Shown here piece after piece: positions 58,649 to 64,000 of a stretch of DNA of 64,000 nt. How positions within the stretch are numbered: the first letter of the stretch is position 1; each line of letters starts with the position of its first letter. Source of the DNA: Platerodrilus igneus (Eukaryota > Arthropoda > Insecta > Coleoptera > Lycidae); contig JARFIW010001185.1 in the NCBI GenBank assembly GCA_036346225.1, forward strand, positions 62,001 through 126,000. Reading direction: 5' to 3'. The translations under genes and the position numbers were made by a program. The notes under the pieces were generated by a model. That model worked only from the letters and a program-made list of their open reading frames with translations, did no database searches and was not told where the DNA came from.

Positions 58649-58993
58649 TTGCCACGTAGAGCACTATTTGATTCAGATCTAAAGAAATATGCTAAAGGTT
58701 TACCTTTCTTTAGAGGAGTATTTATGCGTGATGCACTGCCAGCAAAGCCTCATGTTAACGAATCTGCTATTGTAAACTTAGATGACAACGTTGGAAATGG
58801 AACGCACTGGGTTGCATACAAAAAACGTGGCAAGAAAGTTATTTACTATGATAGTTTTGGAGATTTAACACCACCGCTTGAAATAGTGAGATACTTAAGA
58901 GACTGTAATCTTACTTATAATTACAATCGGGAGCAAAATTTTAATACCTCAATATGTGGGCATTTATGTTTGAACTTCTTATACAATAAATAA
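58649..58993 (+). CDS. Adenovirus-type maturation cysteine protease
   Basis: Adenain-like protease that cleaves capsid precursor proteins. The catalytic set is in family order: His in GNGTHWVAY, Asp in VIYYDSFGDL and Cys in SICGHLCLNFLY near the C-terminus. At about 115 residues it is shorter than adenovirus proteases (about 200), as usual in Polintons. There is no ATG before the conserved region: the first usable in-frame codon is TTG at 58649, and the first ATG lies inside GVFMRD. The true start may therefore be lost, or it may be fused by a small indel to upstream sequence. It directly follows the PLA2 gene in the capsid cluster. Confidence 0.9.
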   Translation: MPRRALFDSDLKKYAKGLPFFRGVFMRDALPAKPHVNESAIVNLDDNVGNGTHWVAYKKRGKKVIYYDSFGDLTPPLEIVRYLRDCNLTYNYNREQNFNTSICGHLCLNFLYNK

Positions 58994-59028
58994 TGTTATG
59001 GTATATAGTTGTTTGATTTTTAAATTTA

Positions 59029-59880
59029 ATGGTAGTCATGACACAAACGTTTACGTTGACAGGTGTGGGAAACGTGCTTTCTGCCAACTATTTCCCCCCA
59101 ATTGAACTTGATTCAGAATATAAATATGGGTTAGGTTTGGTGGGGTTTTACGGATGCAACTCTATACGCAATATTCATGCAGGTAATAACAAGTTTTATT
59201 ATTTGGATGATAAAAAGGATAATAATAATGTTATTGATAACGATGATGATAATAATGCTAAAATAAAAATGATTACAATCCCACCTGGAGCATATGAAAT
59301 TTCTGAACTTGGAAAATATATAAACAATGCAATAGATAGCCCCCCAAGTAGTGCATTGAAGTTTATTCTAAAGGCTAACAATAACACATTGCAATGCGAA
59401 ATGAAATCCATGTACACAGTGATTTTTAAACGCAATGATGCTATTGGGCAAATGCTTGGGTTCACTCCTGGCACATATCAGGCAAATAAAAATCATTTCT
59501 CTCAACAATCAGTACAAATATTTGATGCGACCAATATACATGTGGAGTGTAATCTTACTGGTGGAGCGTATAGGAATAGCGAGCAGTCGCATACAATTTT
59601 GAATTTGATGTACACGTAGAGCCTGGATATAAATTAATTAAAGAACCTGTATCCATCACATACTTGCCTGTGATCGTTCAACAAATAGATAACATTACGC
59701 TACGGTTGGTCAATCAAGAGGGTAAATTGGTGGACTTTGGTGCAGAGAAAGTATCTATTAGATTAGAACTTAAAAATATGGGGCTTAATATTTTGGTGCT
59801 AGAGTATACTCAATCAGTTCACCTCAACCTGCAGGTCAGCAAACACCTGGTGCATTAACAGATCAGGACGTTCAATTTTA
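59029..59880 (+). pseudogene. Minor capsid (penton-like) protein, frameshifted
   Basis: ATG at 59029, 35 bp after the protease stop region. Residues 1-187 contain TFTLTGVGNVLSANYFPPI, a Y-G-L-G-L-V-G-F-Y strand, a low-complexity Asn/Asp insert (DNNNVIDNDDDNN) and PPGAYEISELGKYI. This is the usual N-terminal pattern of the single-jelly-roll minor capsid protein that forms capsid vertices. A one-base shift at the T-run near 59600 ends the frame at 59619. The remainder (PVIVQQIDNITLRLVNQEGK, then VSIRLELK) continues in the adjacent frame to about 59858. Confidence 0.82.
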
Positions 59881-59911
59881 GAATATCTCGGTTATAAAGT
59901 GCTTAATAAAC

Positions 59912-61124
59912 ATGGAAGGCGCAATAAGAGGGCTATTCAACAGTGTAGCGTCCGAAGATACGATTACAGAATATGATCGTCGAACATATCACCCATATAC
60001 GACAAACGCCTATGGAAACTCGGATGAAATCAATATTGTTATCCAAAAAGCTGATCTTATGACTGCAACTTATGACAGCATTATATACTTGGAAGGTACT
60101 CTTAGTCCAACAGAAGCTCAAAATAAGGATTATGCTTTCACGAATAATGCAATGTTGTTTCTTTTGAAGAAATTAGATTTACGCTGGGTGATCAGGTTAT
60201 CGAAACGGTTAGATTGCCCGGAATTAACAGTACAATCAAAGGCGTTTGTTTGTATACACGCGAGCAAAGTCGTTGTATGATGCATGCAGGATGGAGTGTG
60301 GAAAATAAACCCTTACCTTTGCTTAATGAAGCCAAAGATTCTTTTTGCGCTTCAATACCATTAAAGCACGTGCTTGGATTTGCCGAAGGATACAAAACAC
60401 CGTTGCTCAACGTTCGACAAGAATTAACGTTGGTACGTTCAAAGTCTGATATTGATTGTTGTAAGGGTACTTCTATACCAAAAATTACTCTCACAAAAGT
60501 AGTATGGAAAGTACCACACGTAATGCTCAACGATGCCACAAAATTGTCTATTTACAAAGAAATTAACAAAAATTCGCGAATACAAGTAGCTTTTCATGCA
60601 CGTGACTTGTATACCTATCCAAGCCTACCGTCCACTACATCTTTGGTTTGGCCTGTTAAGAGTAGTACGGGTTTTCAGCGTCCTCAATGGATATTCATCA
60701 CCTTTCAAACCAAAAAGCGCAACCATAAGGATGCAGATGCGTCTACATTTAATCATGCAAACGCTACAAATATAAAGGCTAATATCAACAATAGAAGATA
60801 CCCGTATGAGCAGCAAAACCTTTCTTTTACCGACAACAAGTACATGGATGCTTATAATGAATATTTAAATTATCGATCTCAATATTATGAACCGTTCGAG
60901 AGTTCGGTATGTTCTCTTCTCAGTTATGAGGAGTTTAAACAGCAGCCAATTTTTGTAATCAACTGCACCAGACAAAATGAAAGCATCCATAATATAGTAG
61001 CAGATTTAAAATTGAAATTGAAGCATCAAAAGCATTTGAAGTTGAAACTGTTGCTTACTGCATGATTATGCATGACGTACTTATTGAATATGAACCATTT
61101 ACTGGCATTATACGTAAACTTTAA
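59912..61124 (+). pseudogene. Major capsid protein, double jelly-roll type, frameshifted
   Basis: The main capsid building block. The first segment (59912-60160) starts MEGAIRGLFNSVASEDTITE and includes DRRTYHPYTTNAYGNSDEI. After a one-base shift at the T-run near 60150, the frame continues at 60190-61000 (TREQSRCMMHAGW, PKITLTKVVWKVPH, FITFQTKKR, CTRQNESI). A further one-base shift near 61000, at an A-run, puts the characteristic C-terminal strand in a third frame, ending in the TAA at 61122-61124. At about 400 residues it is close to the expected size for this family. It is recognised from N- and C-terminal conserved blocks and its position after the penton gene. None of the individual jelly-roll strands is obviously missing. 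Confidence 0.85.
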
Positions 61125-61214
61125 AATCGTTATTTCTTATAAAAGATGATTGAAATACATATGTAATATATTATTTAAATAACAGTGTTTTTTGTTAGTA
61201 TATTATTGATAGTC

Positions 61215-62852
61215 ATGGAGATTGTTGCTGTTCCACTCGCAGTGCTTTTAATCTTCCTTAGTTTCCCCATCGGCAGGGAAGTGAGGTGTGAAGATGAAAT
61301 TTACACAAACAGTGAATTTGGCTTAGAAATGGCAAACGTTTATCTAAACAAATATGGATATATTGAAACTCATAATGTTAGTGGGGCCTCTATTGAAAAT
61401 CGCAAATCAATAATTAAAAATGCCTTAAAAGCATTTCAAACATATTACCAACTGCCGGTTGATGGTGAACTAAATAAAGAAACTTTAAAGTTAATGTCAA
61501 AACCTAGATGTACAAATAAAGACAATATTTCTGAAGCATACAATGTTCATCAAACCAAATTGACAAAGCGTGTTTTAAATTACACAGTATTAACGAATGA
61601 TTTTCGCATCTTAGCTCGGACGGTTGAAGCATTTAAAGTTTGGGCAAAACACACAAATCTTGTATTTATATACAATCCACAGAGTTATGATATATTAATA
61701 ACATTCCAACAACAAAATCATTACATGAGGGCTTCAACAAACCCTAATGAGCGGTGTAAGGATGATTTTGATGGACCTGGTGGTGGGTTAGCACATGCTT
61801 TCTTTCCATCCAGCGACGATGTTGTGTCTGAAATACACATGGATTATGATGAGTCTTGGTATATGGAACACTCAAATTCACCACCCAGTGGATATATAAG
61901 TTATTATGAGGTGCTACTTCATGAAATTGGCCATACATTAGGGTTAAGACATTCAAATAATGTTAATGCAGTTATGTATTCATATTTAGAAAATCATCAT
62001 CTTGATTTACATGAGGATGATATTGCAGGAATACAGTCCCTGTACCCACCACCATCATCAGCATCTACCACCGTTAAATCAACTACCGCTGCTTTTAAAC
62101 CTAACTCCCCAAATAAGCCAACCACACCGAACAAACTGCCACCAGACCTATGTAACATTGATATTGAACATTTTCTAATTCTAAATAAACGCATATATAT
62201 GTTTTATGAAAAATGGGTTTGGATATCAGCTCTAAATAGCACTTACATTGAACCGGCTAAGAACATAATAGATTGGCTACCTTTTCTTCCACACACGTTT
62301 AAACGTTTAGATGCCGTATATCAAAAACCAAATGGTGATGTGGTTTTCTTTAGCAACAATCAAGTATATCTGTTGCAATTTCCTAGCATGCAGCTAGTCA
62401 ATGGATGGCCTAGAGCGTACACTCACTTTTACATTCCTAATCGTGTTCGGGTCAATGCGGCTGTAAATACCTATACTGGACGTACATTGATATTTTATGG
62501 CGAAAATCAACTCATGGAATACGATGAATGTACTAAGCAACCCAAAGCACATTTTTACAATCACATGCATTTCCAGATATTCCTTCGCATATTACAACCA
62601 TTTTCGATATACCAATGGTCATCTATATTTTATCAATAAAACAAATTTCACGAATATAGTGAATTTCTAGGCAAAGTAGTTCAATCTGGCCACTTTGATC
62701 TATCCATATTTAACATTTATTGTGCAAACAAAGGATTAATGCAACAACTTTACGATGTATTGACAAAGTTATTAAAATTGGACAAACTAGTGAATTCGTA
62801 CTTACAATCTAGCAGTATGTATGATAATTATGATGATGAAAGTTTATCGTAA
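61215..62852 (+). CDS. Secreted matrix metalloproteinase with hemopexin-like region (C-terminal frameshift)
   Basis: Zinc endopeptidase of the matrixin (M10A) family. The ATG at 61215 is chosen over the earlier GTG; it gives a signal peptide (MEIVAVPLAVLLIFLSF). Next come a peptidoglycan-binding-like propeptide (AFQTYYQLPVDGELNKETL), the cysteine switch KPRCTNKD, and the catalytic domain with the zinc site HEIGHTLGLRHS and Met-turn AVMYSY. A Thr/Pro/Ser hinge (about 62050-62140) and hemopexin-like repeats (FKRLDAVYQKPNGDVVFFSN, then a WPRAY end) follow. The main frame stops at 62639, but the last repeat continues in neighbouring frames from about 62570 and a coding-looking tail reaches the TAA at 62850-62852. 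The gene is intronless, unlike animal MMP genes, and sits just after the capsid gene. It is likely a captured host gene. Confidence 0.9.
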
Positions 62853-62874
62853 TGTTAAAAAATGTACAAAATAT

Positions 62875-62880
62875 AATAAA
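62875..62880 (+). terminator. Polyadenylation signal of the capsid/MMP transcript
   Basis: AATAAA located 23 bp after the TAA at 62852 and just before the convergent gene ending at 62893. Confidence 0.6.
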
Positions 62881-62892
62881 ACAATTAATTTT

Positions 62893-63726
62893 TTAGTTCA
62901 TTTTATTTTTTACATCACATAAAAATTTATTTGGAAAAGCAACAATAATTTCATATAAAAACTTAAATTCTAAAGAATGTTGAATAAAGTAGCTGGTTCT
63001 TGATAATTTCGTAAGTGCTTGCATATTTTCCGCAACCAATTTACCTGTAGATATAATACAATCATCGTTGATTGCACCACACTGCTTGGTAAAAGAGGAC
63101 GCTATGTTATCTATAAATTGATTATAGATGTAATCAATTGAAGAATCATTAATTGTAAATAAACAATCGTTAACTATGAATGTCATTGAAAATAATTTAT
63201 TAATTGCTTCCTCAGAAAACACGAGCGTAGCACTACCATTATGACTTATTCCAATATATGGAAAGTTGCTGCAGATATCGTAAATGGCATGCAGCTTAAT
63301 TCCATAACCAATGGATATTTCTTGATCTCTATATTCAGGTTCTTTTTGTAGAATTAGCATATTACGAAGGAAATGTTCGCTTCTTAAACTTGAAATTTCA
63401 TTCCATTCCTTAACATTAAAACATAGAAAACTTTGTGGAGCAATAACATTAGATATTTGCACTACTGCATTTAGTTCATACCGCGTTGAAATACCAACTT
63501 CCAGTAATAAACCCAATTCCACATGTAAAAATGTTGACCATGTTGATACTAATTCCTCGCGATACTTATTAAATGCTGTAGGACGTGTTGATTTTAGTGA
63601 TAACTCTGCGTTTGTATCAGCCCATGAAAAATTTGCATTATCATTTTGAATTGCATCGACCGATAAACAATTTGCATCACCACCACTATTCTTATTCAAG
63701 TTTTTATTAACTGTTGCAGCATACAT
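62893..63726 (-). CDS. Unknown 277-residue protein, possible paralogue of the gene at 54022
   Basis: Intact frame, ATG at 63726-63724. A polar Asn/Asp-rich N-terminus is followed by a domain reading LGLLLEVGISTRYELNAVVQ and SFLCFNVKEWNEISSL. This strand, VG(L/I)S, strand and EW-helix layout is shared with the protein at 54022-54753. The remainder contains alternating strands and helices (YGIKLHAIYDICSNFPYIGI, SATLVFSEEAINKLF) and a helical C-terminus with scattered cysteines. No catalytic motif, signal peptide or membrane segment is recognised. It converges on the metalloproteinase gene with only 40 bp between stops. Function unknown; similarity to the other gene is by eye. Confidence 0.7.
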   Translation of the reverse strand: MYAATVNKNLNKNSGGDANCLSVDAIQNDNANFSWADTNAELSLKSTRPTAFNKYREELVSTWSTFLHVELGLLLEVGISTRYELNAVVQISNVIAPQSFLCFNVKEWNEISSLRSEHFLRNMLILQKEPEYRDQEISIGYGIKLHAIYDICSNFPYIGISHNGSATLVFSEEAINKLFSMTFIVNDCLFTINDSSIDYIYNQFIDNIASSFTKQCGAINDDCIISTGKLVAENMQALTKLSRTSYFIQHSLEFKFLYEIIVAFPNKFLCDVKNKMN

Positions 63727-63784
63727 GTTTCTACTTCGAACGCAAAACTCTAACTATTTACGATGGTGAATTTTGCCGGTTGAA

Positions 63785-63979
63785 TTATTGATTATAATTA
63801 TTCATATAATACTTCAGTACAATCGCATTTTCCGCTGCACAACTGAATGATGTGCAACGTCTAGCGTGGTATAAACATTTTGAAGCGTTGGGACAATTCC
63901 ACTCCTTTAACTCGTGTAAAGGAGGTGGACACCCCAAAGCTTCAACATTGATGATGTTGAGGTTAGAAAATTCGGACAT
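63785..63979 (-). CDS. Small cysteine-rich protein
   Basis: 64 residues, ATG at 63979-63977, TAA at 63787-63785. It contains five cysteines in CPPPLHELKEWNCPNASKC and HARRCTSFSC. The frame is short but starts with an ATG, lies in the same orientation and 58 bp upstream of the gene at 62893-63726, and is not antisense to anything recognisable. It could be a real small gene or the last part of a spliced one. No function assigned. Confidence 0.45.
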   Translation of the reverse strand: MSEFSNLNIINVEALGCPPPLHELKEWNCPNASKCLYHARRCTSFSCAAENAIVLKYYMNNYNQ

Positions 63980-64000
63980 TAACCATGCCCGTTTTTCTAA

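Larger units (their letters stand above)
48690..64000. mobile_element. Polinton/Maverick (adintovirus-like) element, right end outside window
   Basis: A contiguous gene block without satellite or LINE material, carrying the hallmark set: protein-primed polymerase B, retrovirus-type integrase, packaging ATPase, adenovirus-type protease, minor and major capsid proteins and a PLA2-domain protein. Transcription is in four blocks: plus (48863-53932), minus (54022-57796), plus (57832-62852) and minus (62893 onward). The convergent ends have AATAAA signals and a head-to-head pair is at 57796/57832. At least 15.3 kb is visible, against 15-20 kb typical of the family. Confidence 0.92.

Noticed and set aside
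61185..62639. Host MMP gene lying next to the element rather than cargo
   Set aside because: It is intronless and lies between the capsid gene and two further element-type genes at very short spacing, with shared polyadenylation arrangement. Final proof needs the right terminus.

Overview
The window is animal DNA, almost certainly from an insect. Two host genes can be read through introns on the minus strand: an insect-type odorant receptor (7tm_6 family; exons at 14015-14233 and 1-494) and a TIL-domain, cysteine-rich protease inhibitor (exons near 40072-40134 and at 33661-33839). Everything else is repeats and mobile DNA. The sequence is AT-rich with many long (TA)n tracts, and the large introns are packed with nested transposons.

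Layout. 1-14.2 kb: odorant receptor exons flanking a 13.5 kb intron that holds a tRNA-derived SINE and several copies of one RTE-like LINE (AP endonuclease plus reverse transcriptase). 16.5-22.8 kb: a pogo/Tigger-like transposase gene split by a 4.8 kb insertion made of a Gypsy integrase fragment joined to another copy of the same LINE, with a 12-bp target duplication. 22.9-33.5 kb: decayed repeats, microsatellites and fragments of two other LINEs. 33.6-40.1 kb: the inhibitor gene; its 6.2 kb intron holds a Gypsy remnant, interrupted by a LINE fragment, interrupted by a SINE, interrupted by a TA-flanked DNA transposon. 39.1-44.1 kb: arrays of a ~150-bp satellite whose unit contains a perfect hairpin, with one abrupt orientation switch. 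40.4-47.7 kb: ~1.25 kb inverted repeats bracketing a decayed DDE transposase and a foldback-type insertion.

48.7-64 kb (continuing off the right edge): a Polinton/Maverick, or adintovirus-like, element. It carries protein-primed family B DNA polymerase, retrovirus-type integrase with chromodomain, FtsK/HerA-type packaging ATPase, a phospholipase A2-domain protein, an adenovirus-type cysteine protease, a penton-like minor capsid protein and a major capsid protein. It also carries genes I cannot name, and an unusual cargo: a complete secreted matrix metalloproteinase with propeptide, zinc site and hemopexin-like region. Together these would encode replication, integration, genome packaging, capsid assembly and maturation. 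Most breaks in its genes are single-base shifts at short homopolymers, so it is either a recently silenced copy or partly an assembly artefact. Two catalytic residues of the integrase also appear substituted, which homopolymer error does not explain.
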